NCBI GenBank assembly: GCA_029448655.1
Contig: JACCLO010000003.1
Coordinates: forward strand, 992,001 to 1,056,000
Length of the DNA stretch: 64,000 nt
DNA from: Wolfiporia cocos
Taxonomy: Eukaryota; Basidiomycota; Agaricomycetes; Polyporales; Phaeolaceae
Direction: 5' to 3'
Part shown: in pieces, positions 11,935 through 24,686 of the stretch
Position numbering within the stretch: position 1 is the first letter of the stretch
How the letters are laid out: each line of letters opens with the position of its first letter
The notes under the pieces: generated by a model
The model's input: only the letters and a program-made list of their open reading frames with translations
What the model was told of the DNA's origin: nothing
The model's database searches: none
Position numbers and translations under genes: made by a program

Positions 11935-13508
11935 TAGTGTTGCCGAAGTTCAGTTCGGTTCAGATCCAGGGGGGTCTAGGGCTGAACCCAGAACCAAACC
12001 GACTGCAGGGAGCCTGAACCTGAACCTGAACTTGGACTGAACCTGGTAAACTGGTTCATCAGGTTCGGTTAATGGTTTGAACTAGGTTCAAACCGCTAAG
12101 TTACTTGCTTCTATAGAGTGTAAAAATAATAATTTAAACACCAACTTCATGCACCTTTCTATGTATACCAATTGCCCTCTATTGTCTACCTCATTCCCGG
12201 CACTATTGAACCCACTGAAGTAATCACACTTCAAGTTCTGCAGTGCCTCCATTTGGTGTCTATTGGGCTGAATTCCAAAGTAGCTCTTAATCTTGATTAG
12301 AGTGGTAAACATAAATTTTAGATGCACAATAATCACTCAAGGCAGCCATTTTGAGCAGTTCAGTAATCAGAGTTTATGATTGTGAATTAGCCCGAGGCAA
12401 ACCTCAATAACAAACCATTCTTAGACAACACTGTATATAACCTAGGATCATGGATATGAAGTGAAACATAATCTTCTATATTTCTTACTTCATCTGACAG
12501 CAACAAATGCAGCCCAGTGCCACAGAAAGCATGGTGATCCCAGCATGGGGTTGAGCCCTTGCCATATTGGGAGACTAGAGTATATGAGTGCTGATGCTTG
12601 CTATGGTGAAGCCAGCTATCCATAACTTACTGCAACAACACTATAGCAAAGATGGCAAGAACATAATTGTAATTGATGCTTATCCACACAGAATATGTTA
12701 ATGCTATGTGGTTCAAGGTTCAGTCCGGTTTGAACCTGGTTCATAGTGATGTGCAAAGCCTGGCTCACAGCCATGAGCCGGGCCTGGCTGAGCCGACTTA
12801 AGCCGGGCCGAGCCGAGCCTTGGGGGCGGCTTATGACGGCTCAGGGCCCGGCTTGTATTGCGAGCCGGCCATAGCCGAGCCCTGAGCCGGTGGCTTTAGG
12901 CGCGCAACTCTAGCTATGTTGTAGTGAGCGAGAATACGCCCGTTGGTACAAGATTTTGTATACTTTCAACTTGAATATTCTCAACAACCATACAATAACT
13001 TGTGGCCGGTGCAGAACTTCGTAACTATTGCGATCGGGGTTGCGATCGGGGTTGTGATTGAGATCTGTATTTTCCGTCAGTGTCATGAGCAACTGTACAA
13101 GTACTTGTAGATCAGGACAACAATAGATAGCAGACATATATGCATCCTGAATGCATTGTGCTGCAATTTTGAGCTGTACAAACCAATAACTTCGAGGTCC
13201 TTCCTGATTGCTCATAAGCCCCGGCCTGAGCCTGAGCCAGGCCCGAGCCGGCCTGAGCCGTCAGGGAGGGCCCGGCCTGACATTTCGCTGAGCCCAGGCC
13301 CTTCAAAGCTGGGCCCAAGCCCCGGGCTTTGAGCCAAGCCGGGCTTTGCACATCACTACTGGTTCAAGGGTACCCATGACCCCCCTGAACCAAGAACCAA
13401 ACCTTGATGTCCTGCTCTGAACTGGACCTGGACTGAACCTGAACCTAGGTTTGGTTCAGGCAGTTCAGGTTCTGAACCTTGGTTCTGAACTGAACTTCGG
13501 CAACACTA
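11935..13508 (-). mobile_element. hAT-type element, copy A (GAACC family)
   Basis: Terminal inverted repeats start TAGTGTTGCCGAAGTTCAG and end with its complement. The flanking 8-bp direct repeat GCCATTCA (11927-11934 and 13509-13516) is the hAT hallmark. Subterminal regions (about 11950-12110 and 12710-12740, 13360-13500) are dense arrays of GAACC/GGTTC. The interior carries, on the minus strand, an 82-codon frame (12088-12336) also found in copy B and a 78-codon frame at 12387-12623. No recognisable transposase remains, so the element is probably non-autonomous. Another MITE sits inside it. Confidence 0.8.
12744..13358 (+). mobile_element. hAT-type MITE copy 2 (GAGCC family) nested in copy A
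   Basis: It is 615 bases, with ends TAGTGATGTGCAAAGC and GCTTTGCACATCACTA, and the 8-bp duplication CTGGTTCA (12736-12743 and 13359-13366). Subterminal regions are packed with GAGCC/GGCTC motifs. The target lies in the GAACC array of the host element, and copy B keeps the corresponding empty site near 13797. It has no coding capacity. Confidence 0.85.
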
Positions 13509-13655
13509 GCCATTCATAGATGGTGCAAAGGGCTTGATGTTGCATTTCATTGCAACAAAATGGATTGATGTTCACCTTACAGCTCCATAAGAAAGTGATT
13601 GAAGAAAAGAAGAGTTATGATTCTTTCTTTGGCCTGGCAACCTTGCGGCTGTTTC

Positions 13656-14617
13656 TAGTGTTGCCGAAGTTCAGTTCAGAACCAAGGTTCAGAACCTGAA
13701 CCGCCTGAACCAAACCTAGGTTCAGGTTCAGTCCAGGTCCGGTTCAGGGTAGGACATCAAGGTTCAGTTCTTGGTTCAGGGGGGTCATGGGTACCCTTGA
13801 ACCAGGTTCGAACCGGACTGAACCTTGAACCACATAGCATTAACATATTTTGTGTAGCCACTGGTGGATAAGCATCAATTACAATTATGTTCTTGCCATC
13901 TTTGCTATAGTGTTGTTGCAGTAAGTTATGTACAACTGGCTTCACCATAGCAAGCATCAGCACTCATAAACTCTAGTCTCCCAATGAGGCAAGGGCTTCA
14001 ACCCCATGCTGGGATCACCATGCTTTCTGTGGCACTGGGCTGCATTTGTTGCTGTCAGATGAAGTAAGAAATGTAGAAGATTATGTTTCACTTCATATCC
14101 ATGATCCTAGGTTATATACAGTGTTGTCTAAGAATGGTTTGTTATTGAGGTTTGCCTCGGGCTAATTCACAATCATAAACTCTGATTACTGAACTGCTCA
14201 AAATGGCTGCCTTGAGTGATTATTGTGCATCTAAAATTTATGTTTACCACTCTACTCAAGATTAAGAGCCACTTTGGAATTCAGCCCAATAGACACCAAA
14301 TGGAGGCACTGCAGAACTTGAAGTGTGATTACTTCAGTGGGTTCAATAGTGCCGGGAATGAGGTAGACAATAGAGGGCAATTGGTATACATAGAAAGGTG
14401 CATGAAGTTGGTGTCTAAATTATTATTCTTACACTTTATAGAAGCAAGTAACTTAGCGGTTTGAACCTAGTTCAAACCATTAACCGAACCTGATGAACCA
14501 GTTTACCAGGTTCAGTCCAAGTTCAGGTTCAGGTTCAGGCTCCCTGCAGTCGGTTCGGTTCTGGGTTCAGCCCTAGACCCCCCTGAACCTGAACCGAACT
14601 GAACTTCGGCAACACTA
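13656..14617 (+). mobile_element. hAT-type element, copy B (GAACC family)
   Basis: It has the same termini as copy A and an 8-bp duplication GCTGTTTC (13648-13655 and 14618-14625). Its internal 82-codon frame (14216-14464) differs from that of copy A at only a few residues. It lies inverted relative to copy A, about 150 bases away, and lacks the nested MITE. The product has no family I recognise. Confidence 0.8.
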
Positions 14618-14625
14618 GCTGTTTC

Positions 14626-16085
14626 TTGGCACCTCCATGAGATGTAAGGGCTTCAGGGATCTACAAATTCTGATGTAACCTCATCAGCACAATACACTGT
14701 GTTTGTACGTACCATTGCATTATCACTATCATGTCCTGGACCATCAGGCTGTGCTGTGCACAAATGAAGCAACTTCGGCATAGTGCACTGGAGTCGTCTA
14801 AATGAGAAGTACAGAGCTCCCTGTGTAGAGAAAAGGCCGTTGCAGAACTCGTGAGCACCAGAATGTGCTTGGCTGAGCAAAGGGATTACACAGCTCGTTG
14901 CAAACCCATGAAGAGTAGGTACATGACTCGGCCACTCGATCACTACCTACGGGCGTCTAACGCGATCGGCGGCGCTCGTCTAGACGTCGCGCGCCGACTT
15001 CAACACCCTGCAGCTGGACGTGCGCTTGGTGCATTTAGGGAGCTCTAGACTTCGCTTGATCGATCGCGGCGCACGCGAAAGAAGGTGGTACGCACACAGA
15101 ACATGCGGCGCACGCACGAAGGAACGTTGCATGCGCGAGACGCCACGCAGTACACTCTCGAAGCGACGCAGTACACTCTAGATCTCGAAGCGACGCCGTA
15201 CACAGCGCGACATTGCAGTAGCTACTTTCGGCACAGATAAGTACTCGCCAGCAACTAATCGTGGAAAAGAAGATATATGACTCACCATTAGGCCGTAGGT
15301 GCTCGATAATTCTGGTGTCGAAGACAGTTAGCATCTGTCATTAGAATAAGTACTTACCAAACAATGACAGTCCCGCCTGGAAAACCAAGCAGATCATAAT
15401 GCAGGTGCAGAGAACGAGGAGCCACATTGCGATGCGATGGTGCAGTCAAGTCCACAAACCGCATTTGATATTACTAATCATGCATGGCGTTCCATGAGGC
15501 CAAGCCGGCGCGTTCCTGCACAGCGTAGCATTGACACGGTCGGTGCTTCTCAAGTGGAATAAGCAGTGATCATCGTAAAGGGAAATCACAAGCAGATGCA
15601 CAGCACATTCAAAAAGGGAAGAAACCGCCCTTCGTACGGAACAACCTTCCGATGTGTCAATCTCTGTTGTCAATCACTGCCTGTCATCTCCTGCTCGTCT
15701 TGACAGCTACAGTCACCTTCTCTGCTTAGTCATTTTATGACGCCTGCCTGGCCTCTAGCATCTGTCTAGAATCTCGTCAGAATCCGCCCAGAATCAGTGG
15801 TTCTGACCAGATTCTGAGGTGTCAGAAAACCGGCGGCTTCACGCAATGCACTGTACATAATAGGCGGTGACTAAGTGTCCCGCACCACTGAGTCAACTTT
15901 CACACCGCTGTAGAGCATCTGATCGAGATTAGTCAGTGCTTCTGATACGGGACGCGATACGGGACGCGACTACGTACCGTGGCACGGTGGCTAACATGCT
16001 AACATCACATATACCAAACGGCGCAGTACCTCAGGGGTTTGTACATATATACCATGCTGTATCTGAGGTGCTACTGACAACCGCC
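14626..16085. other. spacer upstream of the monooxygenase gene
   Basis: A GC-rich patch (about 14930-15060) stands out from AT-rich surroundings. Short frames on both strands lack a recognisable domain. The proximal part should contain the promoter of the gene starting at 16086; no clear TATA box was seen. Confidence 0.4.
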
Positions 16086-18521
<2,436 letters not shown>

Positions 18522-21500
18522 GATTTACAGCGCACTGTAGATGCAATTATGTAAGCATCGATGTGTGAGGCTGTATGTGAAATAATGTAAACTAGTAATC
18601 ATCGGATGTCACGCCAGACGAATTATATGCTTGGGCCGATGTGATGTACCTACTTGCTAAGGCACCAACTATACTGTATTATTGTGTTTGCATTATGAAT
18701 AGGTGAGTTAACTGCTCGATTAATTGTCCCTTTCAGCATGGGTGGCGCGTCTACCACAGCGGCTGAAGGTGGCTTATCAGTGCTGGAGGTACTTGCCAAT
18801 TGCGGAAGGATCTTATCTGTGCAGATAAGCACTGATAAGATCGACACCAGAGTGGCATTCAATCACCACTCTGAAGGCATCTTATCAGTGTCAGTCAAAC
18901 TCAACATGTGACTGGGAAACTAATTACCAGACTGGTTTAGATCTGTCATTTAGTAGTCAGGCAGGCAAATGTTTTGCAATGAGCAGTTGCAGCTTACCTA
19001 TGTAGATATACTGTAACCACACAATGTGGTGTGCACTGTGATATAGCATGTTATATGCTTCATAAAGGTGACATTTAAGATGTGCAGAATTTGCTTTCTC
19101 TGGTGATATGGTATGCTCTTACTCTATTTTACTGTAATATTTTATCCATTGACGCTACCATCTATCAGTTCACGAGCTATAACTTGTGGATGGGGTGACG
19201 ATGATGTGACTTAGTGCCAATGATCAATGTGGCTCCCATCCACTTCTTTCGTCACATTGCTCTGTAGAAATTCTCTGACCATGAGGGTGAATTTCTAGTG
19301 TAGGATAGTCAAACAGTGTTGTAGGGTACAAACTGCTGGGGAGCCATAATGCTCACACCCAGCTTAAATGCAGCTACAGATAAAACTACTACCCACTAGC
19401 TTGCCTTGTTGCTATGCGCGCAAGGGCTGGGCACCCTCACATCGGCCACAGAACCTGAATCGTGACATGCTCCTCAGCCACAATCCTGTTATGGTAGCAA
19501 TTTTACCTAGATTGGCAGAATTACTATATCTGACGTCATTTTGTGTCAGTGGCTTTGTGTAGGTTCTTTCACTCATTCTGTCGCCAACATGTTATGCATA
19601 AACATGCTCGCAACATCAGATCAGCATATCTATCTTGTCCCCATGTTTTCCTGTACGCCTGCTGTGACTTCAAGTATTGGCGAGGCGACACCATCCCCCC
19701 TAAAGGAGCCGGATGATTACTTGCAAGACTACATTATCATTTGTGAGCACAGCCTTTGAGTTTGATTCTGCATGTCTATCTGCTATTTGCCACCCCATTG
19801 CGCATATATAGACCATTATGTCGTTATCAGTGGTGCATGCGCCAGGCCTGCACAGCTAATGCCATGGTATGTAACACTCTTGGACTCCTACCATGCCCAA
19901 GCAAAGCCCAGCCCCACAGTGCGAGCATTGACATCATCTCGTTCATTGCATGACTGGCTGATCTATGTTACTAAAGGGCTGGATCTCCAGCTAACAACAC
20001 CTCACAGCTGCAGTCCACACATACAAGCATGCTACATGTTGACGAGAGCACATGGTGCCTGATCCAATGTCACAGCAATGTGAGTGGGTCCCCACTCGAT
20101 GAGATGGTGCTATGGTGAGACACTCCATTGCATTGGTGTGCGCATTCGACATGCAAATCCAAATCTCAGATAGCAATAGAGCCACTCCCGGCTGCCGGCT
20201 CCTGTGGTATGACCTGTGTGGCCCTGCCCATCCTCAGATGCACCAGCGACTTTGCAGGGATGAACCACTGTCATCACTTCATAACTCGCACGTGCCCATG
20301 CTACCTTCTCTCCCTAATTACAAGTGAGACAACCTATCTCTCTGGATGACACACACGCCGATGCATACACCGCCATACCTGGCTATCCAAGCCCCCACAG
20401 CACACCGTCCATGTCCACATCCACCCTCTCACCATGCCTGTAGCCACCTGCAGCACACGCCAAAGCCTATCGCGCTGCACCTGCCCCTTGCTCCATCCTC
20501 ACCACCAACCCACGCTGGATCTCTCGACCTGCACATGCAGCGTAGTGCGAGCGGAAGGCAGGTATGGCAAGGGTGCATGCTCATGCATATGCGGTGTAGG
20601 ACGTTGGCCCTGTTTCCCAGGGGCCGCTTGTCATTGCCACACGCGCTTACAGGACACAGAGCACACACTGCGTGCAGCTCTGCATGTGGCTGCGGCCTGC
20701 TCATGTTGCACAGTGTGTCAGTCTTCTAGGGCCAGAATGAATGGTGTACATGCGCTGATGACTCATGTGAGTGCAGAGATGTTGCTGCGCTGGCTCCCTG
20801 CTCTCCTCCCTGCTCTGCTCCATCTCTGCCATCAGTGTGCCCACTGCCTCCTCATGTGCATTGTGCTCGCACACTTCCACATGCTCATCTGGACACACCC
20901 GCACACATACCTGCTTGCTGTCATCATCCTCTCCTCCGGGCACTCACGCAGTTGCTCACCGAAGTATTATCGCTGCTTCTGTGCCATTTGTAGTATTGAT
21001 TATGTAATTACGCATACCAATACATTCTGGTTTGATGTACCTCAAGTGCCTCAGATTTGTTAACAGTTTGAGCAATTTGCCCCAATATAATATCTGAGTC
21101 AATACATTCTGGCCCATTAGGCCTGGCATCTGGTGGCTGATTGGAAACCATTCACCGGGGGCCCTTGTAGGTTTGCAACAATTCACCAGATGCCTCTGCA
21201 ACTGTGAAACAATCCACTAGATGCCTCTGTGAGTTTTCCAGTATTCACCAGATGCCACCCATGACTTTGCAACAGTTTACCGGATGCCCCAGTATTTTCC
21301 CAGATGTCAAAATACAAAACATATTTTATCGGCCTAAATCGGTCTGATAACGTATACCAGTCTGACATCGCTTTATCTATGCTTATCTACTATCTCGCCT
21401 TTTGCTGATGTAGGTCAAGTACACTTTCCATGGCAAATTCGGAAAACAAACTAGTGTCTGATGACAATCCATGACTTCTGTCATGTCAAAGAATCAATTT

Positions 21501-21807
21501 ATGAGCATAGTCGAGGACCATCCCACCCCAAATCCAGTAGCCTAGAACACCATTTTACTACAACACAGGGTATTGAGGAAGCCGCAATAACAGAGAATGT
21601 ACAGTCAAGTACACACCATTTTTGATCCCCTCCTTCTCCAATCTGGTCTTGTGAGTTAGAAATGAATACCACATCAGTCATGCTGACTGACCTCCTACAG
21701 CCATTACACAAGTCGAGTATATTTACCTACTTGATTCTGAGCTTAACTCTGAGCATTTGATGACTCAAGACTGCTTCTTGGGTGAGTTACAATTGAAGCC
21801 ATACAAA
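18522..21807. other. intergenic repeats downstream of the monooxygenase
   Basis: Near 18765-18900 the motif CTTATCAGTG and its complement recur four times around a short palindrome. Between about 19100 and 20950 the sequence resembles, in order, the insertion at 45696-47042, including GGCGAGGCGACACCATCCCC versus GGCGAGGCAACGCCATCCCC, so this is probably a decayed LTR-type element. Long His/Pro-rich frames on both strands near 20350-20940 reflect CA/TG-rich composition rather than genes. Confidence 0.4.
21133..21310 (+). repeat. diverged tandem repeat (CACCAGATGCC unit)
   Basis: About five imperfect copies of a unit of roughly 35 bases, each containing a version of AACAATTCACCAGATGCC. Copies differ by substitutions and small gaps. 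No coding frame was found. Confidence 0.6.
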
Positions 21808-22062
21808 GTGTCACAAGCCGATTTTCTCCAACTAGCTAACGACTAGTGACGGACTCTAAAACCCTTATCTTATCTAAGCGCACGCCTAAAGCAGTCACGT
21901 GCCAAGACTCCAAAGATCTTATCATGCATTGTCAGACCCCCGGACACTCTGTGCTGTGTACTTACACCCATTATAGGGGGGGGTCCAACACACCCAAGGA
22001 AAAGCAGAGTTTAAGATCATTCCCATGCTCCTATAGCGGTACTTGCACCGCCGCTCTTGAGT
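21808..22062 (+). repeat. decayed 5' part of a TGTCACA-type LTR
   Basis: It begins TGTCACAAGCCGATTTTC and keeps CCTTATCTTATCT and CACGTGCCAA, in the same order as the LTR copies starting at 35235 and 37785. It is cut off by the intact chromovirus. Confidence 0.5.
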
Positions 22063-22067
22063 AGTTA

Positions 22068-22766
22068 TGTTACGGTTATTTTGATTTTTCGAATATCGAC
22101 AGAACTCACCACTGGGCGAATACGATACAGGGACTTGTTGCGCAACCAACTCCCCGTGACTCTACTGGGTGCATCCCCAGTTGTACTAGTCTATAGGGCG
22201 CGTTTCACCTTTGGCAGATCCAACTCTGCCACCGTTTCATGTTCATCGTTTATTAGCTGATAGATGGCGTTCAACCGCCATCATTCCTATCTATCGTCTC
22301 AGGAATATCACTACATACCTATCAAACATTTGATACTATAGCGTAGATAGTATCGGTGACATCTGGGACGGACTTGACCCCTGAAACCCAACGTAGTATA
22401 TAAACTAATGTACCTACTGTCGAGGCTCTTCAGCTCGACCTTGTTGTACAAACAAGAAGTCTTATACTCATTCTGAAACGTAGGAAACTACGCTCAGTAT
22501 TTCTCACTCGAGCAACCGAACGACTAAGTCCTCAAAGTGCACACTGACTTCTCGGACTTAGGCGAGTCTTATATTCTATTCGACTTGTACCTGAACAGAT
22601 TATATCCTCTAACGCGTATTGGATATTAAACGACCTCCTAAGGACTTCACTTAGGACCCGAAGGCATCTAACGAGTATTTGCCTTGCATACGGCGACGTG
22701 CCTACGTGCAGAAGAACGATCTATATTCGCGATTCGAATATACGAACGGGTATTCGACCCGTAACA
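22068..22766 (+). repeat. 5' LTR-A of the chromovirus
   Basis: It starts TGTTACGGTTATTTTGA and ends TTCGACCCGTAACA. It contains a TATATAAAC-like promoter element near 22400, followed by CAGCTCGACCTTGTTG and a short hairpin, a block shared with LTR-B and probably marking the transcription start/R region. Relative to the 3' LTR it lacks nine bases (TGGCTACTC). Confidence 0.95.
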
Positions 22767-22812
22767 GAAGGTCGAGCTTATCACACCCTCACCTACCACG
22801 GTGTAAGGGCAC

Positions 22813-24660
22813 ATGATATTTGGACCAGAATTCCCAGCACGACTGATTGAACTCTTGCCCGAGGACATTCAGGGAGTCTACAGACTCAACCGATACGAGT
22901 GGACTGACACCATTGGAGCCTTCCGTAACCGCGGAGGAATTGTTGTCATTCCAAGAGAAGATAGGGCATCGAAGTGGGTAGAAGTATACCCCTCCGCAGG
23001 AACGACCGCTTGGGAAATAACGCGTGAAGCGTTCGAACGATTTGGAGAAATCCCTCCGATGTCAACCGCGACGTTGACCGAAAATGAAACCGAAACCATC
23101 AACAGAACCTTCGATGCCGATGGAAATACGAATCAGCCTTCGGGCGCCACAGGAATGGCAGGAATTGAGCGCATCGGAGATGATGGGAGAAATCCTGGAA
23201 ACTTTACAGGAACAGATAACAGCCAGACCGGAGGACAGGACCCTCCAGGATTTATATCTGCTTTTGCGCAGAGTGGGATTGGGCCTATGGCTGGAGGAAC
23301 AGACCTCTTTGGAAACCCCCCACAGAACGCACCTGGAATGGGTAGCGGAGGAAATCCGTCTTGGACTAGCCCAAGCGGAGGAATGGGAACGACAAACCCA
23401 GGAACATGGCCTTCAGGCCTATTTGGACGAACCTCCGCAGGTACAAGCGGAGGAGGACTGGGAGGAAACTTCGGACTCGGAGGAGGGAATGCCCCCCCTC
23501 CTGGAGGACTCGGAGGAGGAACCCCCGCGAACCCCGGAGGAGGAAACCCTGGAGGGAACCCAGGGAACCCCGGAGGAAACCCAGGAAACCCGGGTGGAGG
23601 ATACCCGGGAGGAGGAGGACCCCCAGGCGGGCCCCCACCACCGAATGCGCCGCAGCCCCGACCTCCGGTGCCGAACCCGTACTACCGACCCCCGATGATA
23701 AAGATCAACCCCCCAGACGTATTCGACGGAGAACGATCTGACATGCAGAACTTCATAAACCAGTGCAATTCCTGGTTTACGATGTACAAAACGTCATTCC
23801 AGAACGACGTTCAGAGAGTAATCTTTATCCTCTCTTATATTTCGAACAAGGGGAAAACGGGCCAATGGAAACAGAATTATCACCGGGTTTATACGAACCC
23901 CCAGACGAAACGATTCTTCCCGCCTAGTCTTGCACAGTTTGATGCAGACTTCCAGAAAGCCTTCGGAGCCATCGAAGAAGTACAGAAGGCGCGGAAGAAA
24001 ATCCTGGACGTAACCCAGGACAGAAAGGACATCGATGATTATATCACCGAGTTCAACAACTTGGCCGGGAAGGCCCAGTACGATCGATACAGCACAGACG
24101 GAAACGCGTTGCTCATAACCCTCTTCGAGAAAGGGTTACCCGAACATACGACCCGATATATCATCGGCGTTTGGCCGCTACCAGCGACCATTGATGAATG
24201 GCAGTCCGCTGCCTCGTACTATGAAAATACGTACAAGATATTCTTGAAACGGGATAAACCGTTTGTCAAGAAAAAGGCTTGGCAAGCCTCGAACCAGAAT
24301 AATGGATGCACTAGTGCTCCACAGACAATCGCACCAAAAGATCCAAATGCGATGGATGTAGATCGAATGACCACCCAGGAAAGGGACGATCACATCAAAA
24401 AGGGAAAATGTTTCACCTGTCATCAGCCAGGACATATGTCGCGAGACTGTCCGAAGAGGCCGAGGAAGCCAGCCCGCCCTAGGCGGACTACTCGAAAGAC
24501 CGAAGAAGAAGAAGCCGAGCAAGAAGCTTGCATTGAAGAAGTCTCTGAGGAAGAGACTGAATACATCACCGCTAACAGAGCGGTCACAGCAATTAGGGCT
24601 CTGAAAGCCAAGAACCCCGAGCTCCTAGCAAGGCTCGTAGAAGAACAGGATTTTGCCTAG
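22813..24660 (+). CDS. gag: Gag of the chromovirus
   Basis: A 615-codon uninterrupted frame for the structural protein that packages element RNA into virus-like particles. The N-terminal third is unremarkable. Residues about 190-310 are a Gly/Pro/Asn-rich disordered region with runs such as GGNPGGNPGNPGG. A retrotransposon-gag-like helical domain follows (FDGERSDMQNFINQCNSWF, then YISNKGKTGQWKQNYHRV). The nucleocapsid zinc knuckle CFTCHQPGHMSRDC lies at about residues 533-546 (CX2CX4HX4C), followed by a basic stretch and an acidic tail. The start at 22813 lies 46 bases after the LTR and is the first ATG there. The frame ends at TAG 24658-24660 immediately after a slippery heptamer. It is the only undamaged gene of the element apart from the next one. 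Confidence 0.93.
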   Translation: MIFGPEFPARLIELLPEDIQGVYRLNRYEWTDTIGAFRNRGGIVVIPREDRASKWVEVYPSAGTTAWEITREAFERFGEIPPMSTATLTENETETINRTFDADGNTNQPSGATGMAGIERIGDDGRNPGNFTGTDNSQTGGQDPPGFISAFAQSGIGPMAGGTDLFGNPPQNAPGMGSGGNPSWTSPSGGMGTTNPGTWPSGLFGRTSAGTSGGGLGGNFGLGGGNAPPPGGLGGGTPANPGGGNPGGNPGNPGGNPGNPGGGYPGGGGPPGGPPPPNAPQPRPPVPNPYYRPPMIKINPPDVFDGERSDMQNFINQCNSWFTMYKTSFQNDVQRVIFILSYISNKGKTGQWKQNYHRVYTNPQTKRFFPPSLAQFDADFQKAFGAIEEVQKARKKILDVTQDRKDIDDYITEFNNLAGKAQYDRYSTDGNALLITLFEKGLPEHTTRYIIGVWPLPATIDEWQSAASYYENTYKIFLKRDKPFVKKKAWQASNQNNGCTSAPQTIAPKDPNAMDVDRMTTQERDDHIKKGKCFTCHQPGHMSRDCPKRPRKPARPRRTTRKTEEEEAEQEACIEEVSEEETEYITANRAVTAIRALKAKNPELLARLVEEQDFA

Positions 24661-24686
24661 GAGGGAAGCCCACGGTCTTACCCTCC
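24648..24686 (+). promoter_or_regulatory. -1 ribosomal frameshift signal at gag/pro junction
   Basis: The heptamer GGATTTT (24648-24654) lies in the gag frame as G GAT TTT, two codons before the gag stop. After a 5-base spacer (GCCTA), GGAGGG (24660-24665) is exactly complementary to CCCTCC (24681-24686), giving a 6-bp GC-rich stem with a 15-base loop. The downstream frame is open across the overlap. GGATTTA, one base different, is the known pro-pol slippery site of mouse mammary tumour virus. Confidence 0.75.

Noticed and set aside
12000..14600. GAACC-rich stretches as a centromeric or satellite array
   Set aside because: They are confined to the subterminal parts of elements with inverted ends and 8-bp duplications, so they belong to hAT-type transposons.
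15936..16085. An earlier start codon for the monooxygenase
   Set aside because: The 50 extra residues have no targeting-signal character and precede a well-placed ATG ten residues before the FAD motif.
20346..20943. His/Pro/Cys-rich open frames of up to 209 codons on both strands
   Set aside because: Overlapping long frames on both strands in CA/TG-rich DNA, no introns, no domain, and alignment with another LTR-like region. Compositional.
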